Shown here: piece by piece, positions 17,483 through 26,559 of the stretch | How the letters are laid out: every line of letters begins with the position of its first letter | How positions within the stretch are numbered: position 1 is the stretch's first letter | Assembly: GCA_000435835.1 (NCBI GenBank) | Contig: FR883382.1 | Span: 1-35,441 of the forward strand | Reading direction: 5' to 3' | DNA: 35,441 bases | Origin: Clostridium sp. CAG:221 | GTDB taxonomy: Bacteria; Bacillota; Clostridia; Clostridiales; Clostridiaceae | The notes under the pieces: generated by a model | The model's input: the letters and a program-made list of their open reading frames with translations, nothing else | What the model was told of the DNA's origin: nothing | Databases searched by the model: none | Made by a program: the position numbers and the translations under genes

Positions 17483-17609
17483 ATGATGAATTATGAATTA
17501 CGAATTATGAATTAAGGATGAAATTCGTAGAATTTCTGAAAATATATATTTTTTGAACTTCTTAGAAGTTCATTCCGCAATTCATCAATCATCATTCATC
17601 ATTCATCAT
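17483..17609. repeat. Imperfect palindromic repeat rich in ATGAATT/ATTCAT
   Basis: About 127 bases: the left arm is built from ATGATGAA/ATGAATTA-type units and the right arm from their complements (ATTCATCATTCATCATTCAT region). In the centre GAACTTCTTAGAAGTTC is a smaller perfect inverted repeat. It is non-coding and fills the gap between the U32 gene and its terminator. It looks like a dispersed MITE- or REP-like clostridial intergenic repeat, though copy number cannot be judged here. Confidence 0.6.
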
Positions 17610-17610
17610 A

Positions 17611-17645
17611 AAAAAAGCAATACACGTAGGTGTATTGCTTTTTTT
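17611..17645 (+). terminator. Rho-independent terminator after U32 gene
   Basis: The stem AAAAAAGCAATACAC (17611-17625) pairs with GTGTATTGCTTTTTT (17630-17644) around loop GTAG, with a further T tail. The rest of the 307-base gap 17477-17783 shows only AT-rich DNA before the GH13 gene. Confidence 0.9.
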
Positions 17646-17783
17646 ATGGCAGTTTTGTTTTATTTGGAGTCATATATGTATTATTTAAAAATGAGTGTAT
17701 GGGGGTTATAATTTTAATATAGATTATAAAAGTATAAAGATAAAGGGCAGTAATGTAATAATAAAAGGTTTGGAGGAGTTTTT

Positions 17784-19547
17784 ATGGATTTTGGATCAAT
17801 ATATCATAGGACTAGTGATAATTATTGCTATCCACTAAATGAATATGATTTAATTATAAATTTAAAGACAGGATATGATATAAAGGAAGTATATATACAT
17901 TATGAAGATCCGTTTATAAATGGTATATTAGGCGGAAAAGAAAAATGGCAAAGCAGAAGAGAAAAAATTTATTATAAAAAGAGGTTAAAAAATCATATAT
18001 GGTGGACAACAACATTAAAGCCAGAATTTAAAAGATGTAAATATTACTTTGAGCTAGTAACAGAAGATGAAACTTGGTTTTATTTAGAAGATGGATTTTA
18101 TACAAAAGAGCATATTGAAAATAGCAAAGGGTTAATGCAATGTTTTACTTTCCCATGGATGAATAGTGAAGATATCATTAAGACTCCTAAGTGGGTAAAT
18201 GATACGGTGTGGTATCAAATTTTCCCTGAAAGATTTTGTAATGGAGATGCTACACGTAATCCAGAAAGTGTAAAGCCTTGGGCTGGATTTAATGATAAAG
18301 TAAGTAATGAAGAGTTTTATGGTGGAGATTTACAAGGAATAATAGATAAAATTGATTATTTAAAAGATTTAGGAATAACAGGCATATATTTAACACCTAT
18401 AAATGAATCACCTAGTAGTCATAAATATGATACCAAGGACTATACCAATATAGATCCTCATTTTGGTAATAAGGAAGTAATGAAAAACCTTGTAAGGATA
18501 GCTCATGAAAAAGGAATAAGAGTAATGTTAGATGGAGTATTTAATCATTGTGGCTATGAATTTGCACCATGGCAGGATGTTGTAGAAAAAGGACCTAATT
18601 CTAAATATTATAATTGGTTTATGGTTAATAAATGGCCATTTGAAGAAAGAGGGCAAAATGCAAGAAAAGGAAACTATTACTCCTTTGCTTTTAGTGATAA
18701 TATGCCAAAGTTAAATACAAATAATAAAGAGCTTAGAGATTACTTTCTAGATATTTGTGAAATGTGGGTTAGAGAATATGATGTAGATGGATTGAGGTTG
18801 GATGTAGCCAATGAAGTATCACATAAATTCTGTAAAGAGCTTAGAAGTAGAATGAAGGAAATTAAAGATGATTTTTATATTTTAGGTGAAATATGGCATG
18901 ATTCCATTGAATGGCTTAAAGGCGATGAATTTGATGCAGTAATGAATTATCCTCTTTCAGGAAGTATATCTGACTTTTGGTTAGATGAAGAACTTACTAA
19001 AGAAGATTTTGAATATTCAATAAATAGATGTTATACAATGTATATGCAGCAAAATAATGATGTTTTATTTAACTTATTAGATTCCCATGATACAGAAAGA
19101 CTTATTAATAGGTGCCAAAACTTAGATAAATTTTATCAACAATTAGCAGTTCTTTTCTCTATGCCGGGTACAGTATGTATATTCTATGGTACGGAGATTG
19201 CCCTTGAAGGAGCACATGATCCTGATTGTAGAAGATGTATGCCTTGGGGAGAAATAGAAGATGGCAAGTATGATGAAAGAATAGAAATGATTAAGAAATT
19301 AATATCTATAAGAAAAAATGAACCTATATTGAGAAGTAGAAATTTTCATTTTACCAATGATTTGAAAGGTGATAGAATAGTTGAGTATATAAAGCTAGAT
19401 GATTATAATCATAAGATTAAAGTAATATTGAATTGTTCAAAAGAAGATATAGAAATAGAAGACGAAGGAATAAATTTATTTACAAATCTTTATGAAAAAA
19501 ATATACTAAAAAGCAATGGGATTATAATAAAAAGGATATGTAATTAA
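17784..19547 (+). CDS. GH13 alpha-glucan hydrolase, neopullulanase/cyclomaltodextrinase type
   Basis: The 587-residue product has no signal peptide, so it is probably cytoplasmic. Residues 1-120 form an N-terminal beta-sandwich typical of the GH13_20 group, which dimerises through it. The catalytic barrel follows: WYQIFPERFCNGD near 147, the conserved DGVFNHCG (region I), GLRLDVANEV (region II, nucleophile Asp), ILGEIWHDS (region III, acid/base Glu) and LLDSHDTERL (region IV). A calcium-type or substrate loop lies at HKYDTKDYTNIDPHFG. Expected role: hydrolysis of maltodextrins, cyclodextrins or pullulan fragments after uptake. It has a strong GGAGGAG site and stands alone. It is not adjacent to the sugar-type ABC operon, so a link to that is only possible, not shown. 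Confidence 0.9.
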   Translation: MDFGSIYHRTSDNYCYPLNEYDLIINLKTGYDIKEVYIHYEDPFINGILGGKEKWQSRREKIYYKKRLKNHIWWTTTLKPEFKRCKYYFELVTEDETWFYLEDGFYTKEHIENSKGLMQCFTFPWMNSEDIIKTPKWVNDTVWYQIFPERFCNGDATRNPESVKPWAGFNDKVSNEEFYGGDLQGIIDKIDYLKDLGITGIYLTPINESPSSHKYDTKDYTNIDPHFGNKEVMKNLVRIAHEKGIRVMLDGVFNHCGYEFAPWQDVVEKGPNSKYYNWFMVNKWPFEERGQNARKGNYYSFAFSDNMPKLNTNNKELRDYFLDICEMWVREYDVDGLRLDVANEVSHKFCKELRSRMKEIKDDFYILGEIWHDSIEWLKGDEFDAVMNYPLSGSISDFWLDEELTKEDFEYSINRCYTMYMQQNNDVLFNLLDSHDTERLINRCQNLDKFYQQLAVLFSMPGTVCIFYGTEIALEGAHDPDCRRCMPWGEIEDGKYDERIEMIKKLISIRKNEPILRSRNFHFTNDLKGDRIVEYIKLDDYNHKIKVILNCSKEDIEIEDEGINLFTNLYEKNILKSNGIIIKRICN

Positions 19548-19718
19548 TAAAAAGATGCGAATCCTGTTAAAAATTTGTTTTATTATTAACAATATGACTT
19601 TTTTTATCGTTTCACATCCTTTACTAATTAGATATATGAAATTATAATATTATTGTGGAAAAAAAATTTAAGAGTTTTGTTTATTATTTTTAAATAATAA
19701 ATAATAGGGGGAATACAT

Positions 19719-20282
19719 ATGAAAAGTTTACTTTTAGTAACGTCACCACCAGCTTGTGGAAAGACATTTGTATCAAAAGAGTTAGCAAAAGCATTAAATC
19801 CAATAGTATACTTAGATAAAGATACTTTAATTGGATTATCTAAGCAAATATTTGTAGTTGCTGGAGAAGAATACAACAGAAGTTCAGATTTCTTTGAAGA
19901 ACATATAAGAAATTATGAATATGATGTAGCACTAGATTTAGCTTTAGAAGCTTTAGATTACTGTGATACAGCATTAGTAAATGCTCCATTTACTAGAGAA
20001 GTAAGAGATAAAGAATATATGGACAACTTACGTGCTAAACTTGCAGAAAGAGATGTTGAGTTAGTAGTAATTTGGGTAGAAACAGATCCAGAAGTATGCC
20101 ACCAAAGAATGATCGAACGTAATTCTGATCGTGATACTTGGAAACTAGAAAATTGGGACAAGTATATAAGCGGATGTAATTTTGAAAAACCAGATATTCC
20201 AGGATTAATGGTATTTAAAAATTCATCAACAGAAGAGTTTAATGAATCAATAGCTTCAATGGTAAAGCACTTTAGAGGATAA
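19719..20282 (+). CDS. AAA_33-type P-loop kinase-like protein, orphan
   Basis: The 187-residue cytosolic protein has a Walker A motif near the N-terminus, SPPACGKTF (about residues 9-17). A kinase-like Asp follows (VYLDKDTLIGLS), then the strand ALVNAPFTREVRD and a lid with several Arg (HQRMIERNSDRDTW). This is the layout of small-molecule kinases such as gluconate or shikimate kinase and of zeta-toxin-like AAA_33 proteins. No antitoxin-like gene precedes it, so a toxin role is not supported. The codons look well adapted. It lies between the GH13 gene and convergent alanine racemase and has its own terminator. The substrate is unknown. Confidence 0.78.
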   Translation: MKSLLLVTSPPACGKTFVSKELAKALNPIVYLDKDTLIGLSKQIFVVAGEEYNRSSDFFEEHIRNYEYDVALDLALEALDYCDTALVNAPFTREVRDKEYMDNLRAKLAERDVELVVIWVETDPEVCHQRMIERNSDRDTWKLENWDKYISGCNFEKPDIPGLMVFKNSSTEEFNESIASMVKHFRG

Positions 20283-20321
20283 TTTTACTCTTTTGTGTTA
20301 GAAAATAATCAACAATCTAAT

Positions 20322-20356
20322 AAAAAACAGTAGATAAAACTTATCTACTGTTTTTT
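20322..20356. terminator. Bidirectional terminator between kinase-like gene and alr
   Basis: A 16-bp perfect stem AAAAAACAGTAGATAA (20322-20337) pairs with TTATCTACTGTTTTTT (20341-20356) with a 3-base loop. A and T tracts allow use from both convergent genes. Confidence 0.9.
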
Positions 20357-20361
20357 ATTAT

Positions 20362-21522
20362 CTATATATGATTTTTAACATTTATAATATGCTTGTTTTT
20401 AATATATACTCTAGGAAGTCTAGATTTAAGCATACATGTAACTTCATAATTAATAGTGCCAAGCTTTTCGGCTATATCATCTGCATTATATTTAAGATTA
20501 TTCTTTTCTCCAAGAAGAATTACTTCATCGCCAATTTTTACATCTGGAATATTTGTGACATCAATCATAAATTGGTCCATGCATATTCGACCTATTATAG
20601 GAGCAAATTGATCTTTAATTATGACCTTACCATTTTCACCAAGTTTTCTTATATAGCCATCGGCATAACCAACTGGTATTGTGGCAACAACTGTTTTGTC
20701 ACTAGTTTTAAATGTTCTGCCGTAGCTTATATACATATCTTTTTCAAGAGTTTTTACATTAGTTATAGTTGCTTTTAAAGTTAAAGCAGGTTTTAAAGCA
20801 AGATTACTTTTATTTACTTCGTCTGAAGGGTAATAGCCATAAAGAATTATTCCAGCTCTCACAGCATCTAAATAAGTACTAGGTAAATCAATGATAGCAC
20901 CACTATTAGCTACATGCTTAAGTGGAATATCTATACCTCTTTTTTCAAGTTCATCTATCACTGACATCATTTTAGTAAATTGCTGATGACTATATTCCTT
21001 ATCTTTTTCATCGGATGTAGAGAAATGAGTAAAAATTCCTACTACATCAATACCTTCTAAGGAATAAATTTCAGTTATATCATCAATTGATTTCTCATTA
21101 GGCAAGAATCCAATTCGTCCCATTCCAGTATCCATGGCAATGTGGATTTTAGCTTTTTTATTAAGGCTTAAGGCTATTTTTGATAGCTCTCTTGCATAAT
21201 CTAAATCATAAACAGTTTGTTCAATATCATTATTAATAAGCTCTTCACCTAAGTATAGAGGTGTAAAACCTAAAATCATTACAGGTGCAGTTATATTATT
21301 TTCTCTTATTTCAAGAGCCTCTGAAATCATTGCAACAGCAAAGCGAGAAACTCCATTTTCCAGCAAGGTTGGAATTATATCTATGACTCCATGCCCATAA
21401 CAGTTTGCTTTTACCACTGCAATTAAGTCTTTATGGCCAATTAATTGTTTTATGTTTCTTGTATTATAAGCTATTGCATCTAAATCTATTTCAGCCCATG
21501 CAGGTCTTAAAATCTTTTTCAT
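20362..21522 (-). CDS. alr: Alanine racemase
   Basis: The 386-residue PLP enzyme interconverts L- and D-alanine for peptidoglycan (and spore L-alanine-germinant control in some species). Lys38 in AVVKANCYGHG forms the PLP Schiff base. The second catalytic residue is the Tyr in ISYGRTF. Other family marks are MDTGMGRIGF, HVANSGA, RAGIILYGYYP, and GRICMDQFMIDVT. The frame extends to a GTG nine bases further upstream, but the ATG at 21522 is chosen because GAGGTG then sits at the right distance as the ribosome site. Length and motifs are normal. It is transcribed alone, convergent with the kinase-like gene. Confidence 0.96.
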   Translation of the reverse strand: MKKILRPAWAEIDLDAIAYNTRNIKQLIGHKDLIAVVKANCYGHGVIDIIPTLLENGVSRFAVAMISEALEIRENNITAPVMILGFTPLYLGEELINNDIEQTVYDLDYARELSKIALSLNKKAKIHIAMDTGMGRIGFLPNEKSIDDITEIYSLEGIDVVGIFTHFSTSDEKDKEYSHQQFTKMMSVIDELEKRGIDIPLKHVANSGAIIDLPSTYLDAVRAGIILYGYYPSDEVNKSNLALKPALTLKATITNVKTLEKDMYISYGRTFKTSDKTVVATIPVGYADGYIRKLGENGKVIIKDQFAPIIGRICMDQFMIDVTNIPDVKIGDEVILLGEKNNLKYNADDIAEKLGTINYEVTCMLKSRLPRVYIKNKHIINVKNHI

Positions 21523-21695
21523 TAATAACACCTCATATAAATTTCTAACTCTACAAATAGTATATTATAAATAGGTAATAAAGATAAGAACCACTAATGA
21601 TATTAATTTAGCTAAGAGTGGTTCTTTTATATATAATATGTAAAATGTAAGAAAAGTGTAGTATAATGTTCTAAAAAAGGATAAAAGAGGGTAAA

Positions 21696-22356
21696 ATTAC
21701 AAATAATAAATTATTGAAAAGTAGTGTTGGCATAATAATACTATCAGTAGTCATTATAATGATAGCAAATATAATGTTAAAAGTAGACAAACCTGTTTTT
21801 TTAGAAAATTATTGTGAATATCCATTAAGTTACTATAAAGATCCATAATATAATGGTTCATATTGTGAACAGTTATTTACATTAAAGTATATAACAAATG
21901 TTAATGATAAAAAGACTGTAACTGAAATACAATTTGATGGGTTGGGGGAGAATAACTATGCCTATGCATCTGAATATGAACCTTTTGGTAATTGGATGTA
22001 TTATGATGCAGGTGAGCTTAATGAAACCATATATGGCATATATAGTGTTAGAGAAGTGACGGTACAATTAATGTTATATTTTGAGAAGGAACCTTTAGAT
22101 AACATTGTTATTAATAGTGCCACTGTTTATTTTAGTGATGGAAGTCAGCAACAAGTGAATTTAGGTGAAATAATTTTTTATTATGAAAAAGGACTAGATG
22201 AAGCAATTAACTATATATCAATTATCTCCTAAGATATATTATATAAATGAAAAAGGTGAGAAGTGGTATATAAGGGGACAAAGTATAAGTTATGAACCAT
22301 ATGAATTTAAGTTTTTAGATATTATAAAGTACCTAAAAGTGTTGGAGGAAATATAA
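21696..22356 (+). pseudogene. Decayed gene for small membrane-anchored protein
   Basis: A single coding frame can be followed with at least two lesions. It starts at an ATT (21696) placed four bases after AGAGGG, perhaps a mutated ATG. It encodes an N-terminal hydrophobic anchor (VGIIILSVVIIMIANIML), then reaches an in-frame TAA at 21846-21848. It continues to TAA at 22230-22232, and just before that the sequence shifts: reading in the next frame from about 22219 gives a clean continuation (QLSPKIYYINEKGEKW) to TAA 22354-22356, overlapping no other gene. The ATATAT run at 22212-22217 is a plausible slippage site. It would be a roughly 219-residue secreted or membrane-bound protein of unknown family. 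The next ORF starts directly at 22357, so the pair was an operon. Confidence 0.7.
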
Positions 22357-22554
22357 ATGATGAAGGGATATAAGAAGATTTTTTGGGGTATGTTTTTATC
22401 TATTTTTCATGTGAATTTAGGATATATACGGATTTTACCACCATTTATTGCTTATCTTGTGGTAGTAATTGCTACATTACTAATATGGCATATATGTTTT
22501 TTATTTCATATATTAAGGCTAGGGAAAATGAATCTATATGAAATAAAAAGTTAA
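22357..22554 (+). CDS. Short membrane protein, possibly an internally deleted remnant
   Basis: The 65-codon ORF has a good TTGGAGGA site and begins immediately after the stop of the decayed gene. It has two hydrophobic stretches (about 8-20 and 30-52). Its start, FWGMFLSIFHVNLGYIRILPPFIAYL, has the look of the first helix of a longer clostridial membrane protein (usual pattern LPDFIGY), and the following sequence jumps to a typical C-terminal helix. That suggests an internal deletion, but this is inferred from pattern recall. It may still be expressed. No function recognised. Confidence 0.45.
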   Translation: MMKGYKKIFWGMFLSIFHVNLGYIRILPPFIAYLVVVIATLLIWHICFLFHILRLGKMNLYEIKS

Positions 22555-22556
22555 TA

Positions 22557-22585
22557 TTGACACTAAAAGTTAGTTATAATAAAAT
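22557..22585 (+). promoter_or_regulatory. SigA-type promoter for glutamine synthetase
   Basis: TTGACA (22557-22562), a 17-base spacer and TAAAAT (22580-22585). The leader of about 65 bases contains a weak inverted repeat CGAATA (22598-22603) / TATTCG (22626-22631) that could be regulatory. No known riboswitch was recognised. Confidence 0.6.
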
Positions 22586-22654
22586 ATGTATAAAATACGA
22601 ATAATTCTATAAAAAAATCAAATAATATTCGACGGGAAAAGAGGGAATTGTTTT

Positions 22655-24556
22655 ATGATGAAGGATTTAATTTATACTATACCTAAAGAAAAACACACTA
22701 AAGAAAATATTAAAGCCATATTAAAAAGTCATTCAGAAATTAAATTTGTTTCATTTGTAGGTGTTGACTTATCAGGAAATGACACAGATGAAAAAATACC
22801 AGTAAGTCTTTTTTTAGATGATTTAGAGTCATTTATTAATGGAGTTGCTGTACAGACAGATGGATCTTCTGTTGTACTTCCAGGAATAGCAACTCTTAAT
22901 AACGCTAAAGTTGATATGATAGCAGATTTAAATGCAAAGTGGTTTGTTGATTATAATTATGATTTTATTGATCCAGAAACCCAAAAACCAATTGGTACAT
23001 TAAGAATTCCTTGTTTCTTATACCATGATAATAAGGCAGTAGATTCAAGAAATATACTAAGATCTGCCATCGAAACATTTAAGGGAAACCTATGGAATAT
23101 ATTTGATAATCATCCTGAAGTTTTATCTGATTATAATATTTCTAAGGATGATATAGAAGAAATTATAGTTACTTCAGCTACTGAATTAGAATTTTGGGTT
23201 AAGACACCAAATGATGTAGCAGAAATAGAACAGCTATCAACATCACAAGAATTACATGAACACTATTGGACTAGAACAAAAGGAAACGTTCGTACAGCAT
23301 TGGAAGAAACTCTTATATTAATGGAACTTTATGGTTTTGAACCAGAGATGGGTCATAAAGAAGTTGGTGGAGTTAAGGCTAAGTTAAGCTCAAGTGGTGA
23401 TTTTAATCATATAATGGAACAAATAGAAGTAGATTGGAAATATGCAGATGCTGTTCAAGCAGCAGATAATGAATTATTTGTAAAGATACTTGTACAGGAA
23501 ACATTCAGAAGAAGAGGATTAGAAGTTACTTTCATGGCAAAACCAATTGATGGAGTAGCAGGTTCTGGAATGCACGTACACTTAGGAGTGAGCTTAAAGC
23601 TTAAAGATGGTAAGAGAATAAACTTATTCCATACAAATAAAGAACACTTCTTATCAATTATTGGTTACGGTGCTTTAATGGGAATATTAAAGAACTATGA
23701 AGTTATGAATCCATTTATTTCTTCAACTAATAATTCCTTAAAGAGATTAAAACCAGGCTTTGAAGCACCGGTATGTATTGTAACATCACTAGGAATGTCA
23801 CCAAGTAATCCATCAAGAAATAGAAGTATATTAGTTGGCTTAATAAGAGATTTAGCTAGTCCGTTAGCTACAAGATTTGAACTTAGATCACCAAATCCTC
23901 ATTCAAATGTATACTTAACAATGGCTACATCTTATATGGCTATGCTTGATGGTATAATATATGCTGTAAATAATAATAAATCTCAAGATGATTTATTAGC
24001 TGAAATATCTAAGAAGTCAGGGGAAGAAGCAGAGTATCTAGAAAAAGATAGAGAATATAGAAGTGAAGAAGACGTATTTGAAGCTTTTTCTGATGAAGAA
24101 AGAAATAAATACTTTGGTAAGGCTCCAGCAACAATATATGAAAATATCAGTGCTCTTGATAAATATCCAGAAAAGGTGCAAGTGTTAAAGAGAAATGATG
24201 TATTAACTGAACAACTGATAAACAGTGTAAAAATGGCAGTAACTAATAGATGGATATTAGAAATAAGCCATAGAGTATTAAATAGTTATGGTGATAAGAT
24301 AAGAGGATATAAGGCACTTCATTCAGTTGATAAGGCGTTAGATTTAGATATAACTAATTGGACTAATATAAATAATTTAAGAGTGTATTTAATGAAGGAC
24401 ACATATACAAATAAGAGTTTATTTACTAGAATAAAAGAAGCTTTTGATAAGAAAGATTTAGAGCTTGCTTCTAATCTTTATATAGAGCTTGAAGAAAAGA
24501 TGGAAGAGCTAAGAAAGTTATATTCTTCATATAAGAGAAACTTATTAGACATTTAA
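22655..24556 (+). CDS. glnA: Glutamine synthetase, large clostridial type
   Basis: The 633-residue enzyme makes glutamine from glutamate, ammonia and ATP. Metal- and substrate-binding motifs are clear: ATELEFW, GSGMHVHLGV, NNSLKRLKPGFEAP, NRSILVGL, and ELRSPNPHSNVYLTMA followed by LDGI. It is longer than the about 440-residue GSI-alpha enzyme. It has an extended N-terminus and a C-terminal extension of over 150 residues (helical, from about residue 440) as seen in divergent clostridial enzymes. Two ATG codons are adjacent at the start; the first is taken, with GAGGG upstream. The adenylylation-site pattern was not seen, so control is more likely transcriptional or by feedback. It is a monocistronic unit with its own promoter. 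Confidence 0.9.
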   Translation: MMKDLIYTIPKEKHTKENIKAILKSHSEIKFVSFVGVDLSGNDTDEKIPVSLFLDDLESFINGVAVQTDGSSVVLPGIATLNNAKVDMIADLNAKWFVDYNYDFIDPETQKPIGTLRIPCFLYHDNKAVDSRNILRSAIETFKGNLWNIFDNHPEVLSDYNISKDDIEEIIVTSATELEFWVKTPNDVAEIEQLSTSQELHEHYWTRTKGNVRTALEETLILMELYGFEPEMGHKEVGGVKAKLSSSGDFNHIMEQIEVDWKYADAVQAADNELFVKILVQETFRRRGLEVTFMAKPIDGVAGSGMHVHLGVSLKLKDGKRINLFHTNKEHFLSIIGYGALMGILKNYEVMNPFISSTNNSLKRLKPGFEAPVCIVTSLGMSPSNPSRNRSILVGLIRDLASPLATRFELRSPNPHSNVYLTMATSYMAMLDGIIYAVNNNKSQDDLLAEISKKSGEEAEYLEKDREYRSEEDVFEAFSDEERNKYFGKAPATIYENISALDKYPEKVQVLKRNDVLTEQLINSVKMAVTNRWILEISHRVLNSYGDKIRGYKALHSVDKALDLDITNWTNINNLRVYLMKDTYTNKSLFTRIKEAFDKKDLELASNLYIELEEKMEELRKLYSSYKRNLLDI

Positions 24557-24559
24557 GAT

Positions 24560-24586
24560 AATGATGAACTTTTATAGTTCATCATT
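24560..24586. terminator. Hairpin between glnA and convergent small gene
   Basis: An 11-bp stem AATGATGAACT (24560-24570) pairs with AGTTCATCATT (24576-24586) around a 5-base loop. The T tract is poor on the plus strand, so its strength as a terminator is uncertain. Confidence 0.6.
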
Positions 24587-24989
24587 ATTCTATTAAAGAA
24601 ATGGCATCATATATTTGATTTTGTATAATACTGATTTTATCTTTTTTATCAAGATATAAAATAAATGAATCAGAAAGTTCTTCCATGTATGAGCACATAT
24701 CTAAAGTAAAGTCTTTGTAATTTACAATGATTAAGCTTTGACTTTGCTCAATGGCTAAAAAAAGTTCTCTTACAAGGTTTTTACCTTCATTAGACAAACA
24801 AAGCATAAGATTTTTATCACTTTGTATATCCATAAGTATTTTATAAAATTTATTTAAGACATTAAATAAAGTATGATACTCTTCAGTGGAATTTAAATCT
24901 TTAATATTTTTTATATTTTCATCAACAACGGTTTTAATATTTGACCATAGGAGTTCAGATAATAAATCATCATTATTGGAGATACTCAT
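24585..24989 (-). CDS. Small helical hypothetical protein
   Basis: The 134-residue acidic, mostly helical product has no membrane segment or signal. It begins SISNNDDLLSELLW and has amphipathic helices such as NVLNKFYKILMDIQ and NLVRELFLAIEQS. It resembles no family I can name. The start is well supported by TTTAAGGAGGGATTCT before the ATG. It converges with glnA and diverges from the SEC-C gene, standing alone. Confidence 0.72.
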   Translation of the reverse strand: MSISNNDDLLSELLWSNIKTVVDENIKNIKDLNSTEEYHTLFNVLNKFYKILMDIQSDKNLMLCLSNEGKNLVRELFLAIEQSQSLIIVNYKDFTLDMCSYMEELSDSFILYLDKKDKISIIQNQIYDAISLIE

Positions 24990-25160
24990 AGAATCCCTCC
25001 TTAAAAATATAATACTTTCCTATAAATATTTATTATCCTAAAATTTCAAAAAATATACCTTATTTATAAAATATTACAATAAAAGTTTGTTTATAAAAGA
25101 ACTTGTGAAAGTTGGGAATTTAAAGTAAGATATATAAAGATAAAAGTAGGAGTGAAAGAA

Positions 25161-26258
25161 ATGCAAAATGTAGATGAAATATTAGCTATGAATAAAAAAT
25201 TAGCATGTAAGAAAGAAATTAAATTTACTTTAGATGGATGTTTATCTGATTTAACTAAGGATAGATTAAGTAAAATAGCAGCTTCATATGAGATTCCTCA
25301 GAGATCTAAAATGAAGAAGGATCAATTGGTGGAGGCAATTAAGATAACAATGATGGAACCTTCAGTACTAATTGATAAATTAAATGGTTTTGCTAAGGAA
25401 AATCTTCAGTTATTAGATAGCTTAAAGAATAAAGAATATATAGTTTCAACTGAAAATTCTTTATTAAGTTATGTACCATTATTAAATTATGGTGTAATAT
25501 TTACATATTTAAAAGATGAAGATGTTCTTATGGTAATGCCAAAAGAAGTTAAAGAAGCATTAAATAATGTGAGTAATGATGAAGATAGCGAAAGATATAT
25601 TGAAGTAGTAAAGTATATTGTAGCCTTTGCTGAAGCTTATGGTGTATATGAGCCAGAGATACTTGTAGAAACTTTTAATATTCATAATGAAGAAAAATTA
25701 TCATTAGAGGAGTTTGACAGTATATTTGAAAAGTATGCAACTTCTAGTAAGATAGTAAAAAGATATAAAGAATACATTATTGAAAGTATTTTACTATATA
25801 ACCTAGAATCTTTAGAGCAATTGCTTGAAAAGAGAAAGGAAATAAAAGAGTACTATAAATTAGATAAAGAAAAGGTAGAAGCATATAGTAAGGAATTCCA
25901 TTGTCATATGACTGAAGCACATACAGGCCTTTATGATACATTCTTAAAATTATGTGCCAATAAGGTCATAGCAGATAAATTATTTGAAGATATCTGTGGA
26001 CCATTAGTATTTTCTGATGTAAATATACAATATATAATAGCTGAATTAAAGAAGAGAAATATTCAGTTTAATACTATGGCTGAGTTCCAAAAGGTTGTAA
26101 CTCAAATTCAAAAGGTAAATAAGAATACAAGAAAGTGGAGTCTTAAAGGATATACAGAAAATGAATTAGCTTTAATTCCAAGTAAGAAGCTTTTAGGAAG
26201 AAATGAACCTTGTTTATGTGGTAGTGGAAGAAAATATAAGAAATGTTGTGGAAGATAA
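25161..26258 (+). CDS. SEC-C motif protein
   Basis: The 365-residue soluble protein ends with a SEC-C zinc motif, GRNEPCLCGSGRKYKKCCGR, in which three Cys and a further Cys/His bind zinc as in SecA. Near the N-terminus, LSDLTKDRLSKIAASYEIP with MKKDQLVEAI is like a SAP/Rho-N type helical module, which could contact nucleic acid. The middle is helical and acidic. The frame opens at a GTG (25152), but ATG 25161 is preferred since AGGAGTG then lies six bases upstream. Roles of stand-alone SEC-C proteins are poorly known; translation quality control or protein binding is possible. It is monocistronic with a strong terminator. Confidence 0.82.
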   Translation: MQNVDEILAMNKKLACKKEIKFTLDGCLSDLTKDRLSKIAASYEIPQRSKMKKDQLVEAIKITMMEPSVLIDKLNGFAKENLQLLDSLKNKEYIVSTENSLLSYVPLLNYGVIFTYLKDEDVLMVMPKEVKEALNNVSNDEDSERYIEVVKYIVAFAEAYGVYEPEILVETFNIHNEEKLSLEEFDSIFEKYATSSKIVKRYKEYIIESILLYNLESLEQLLEKRKEIKEYYKLDKEKVEAYSKEFHCHMTEAHTGLYDTFLKLCANKVIADKLFEDICGPLVFSDVNIQYIIAELKKRNIQFNTMAEFQKVVTQIQKVNKNTRKWSLKGYTENELALIPSKKLLGRNEPCLCGSGRKYKKCCGR

Positions 26259-26263
26259 ATTTG

Positions 26264-26297
26264 AAAGAGTTATTGGCTGACAATAACTCTTTTTTTT
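26264..26297 (+). terminator. Rho-independent terminator after SEC-C gene
   Basis: A 12-bp stem AAAGAGTTATTG (26264-26275) pairs with CAATAACTCTTT (26281-26292) around loop GCTGA, with a T run to 26298. Confidence 0.92.
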
Positions 26298-26391
26298 TGT
26301 ATAGATGTATAAAAATGTATTTTTTTTCATAATAATGAGTAAAGTAATAGTTAGATAGATCTTATCTAATAATTAATAAGGAGCGGATTAT

Positions 26392-26559
26392 ATGAAGAAA
26401 AGTGTAAACGCCACTATTGATACTTTAATACGATGGAAAAGCATATATAGCCTTATTGGATACACAGAAGATTTAGAGATAATAAATAGTACTATTGATA
26501 TTTTGAAAAATTATGATAAGGCTATAAAAAGCAAAGAGAAAGAAAAATTAAGAAAGTAG
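26392..26559 (+). CDS. Small ORF, 55 codons, hypothetical
   Basis: The ATG follows ATAAGGAGCGGATTAT, a very good ribosome site, and runs to TAG at 26557-26559. The product is basic and helical (MKKSVNATIDTLIRWK, ending KSKEKEKLRK). It has no membrane segment and no recognised family. It lies between two strong terminators, so it is its own transcript. The region before the ATG has a near-palindrome TAGATAGATCTTATCTA (26352-26368) that could be an operator. The function is unknown. The ribosome site and codon pattern make it more than a random ORF. Confidence 0.6.
   Translation: MKKSVNATIDTLIRWKSIYSLIGYTEDLEIINSTIDILKNYDKAIKSKEKEKLRK

Noticed and set aside
17483..17609. CRISPR array in the ATGAATT/ATTCAT repeats
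   Set aside because: Units are short, imperfect and arranged as an inverted repeat, without regular unique spacers or nearby cas genes.
19719..20282. Zeta-type toxin of a toxin-antitoxin pair
   Set aside because: Walker A fits a general kinase fold, but no antitoxin-sized gene precedes it and the 170-base upstream gap has no ORF with a ribosome site.
20368..20778. 136-codon plus-strand ORF
   Set aside because: It is antisense to alanine racemase, whose motifs are unambiguous.
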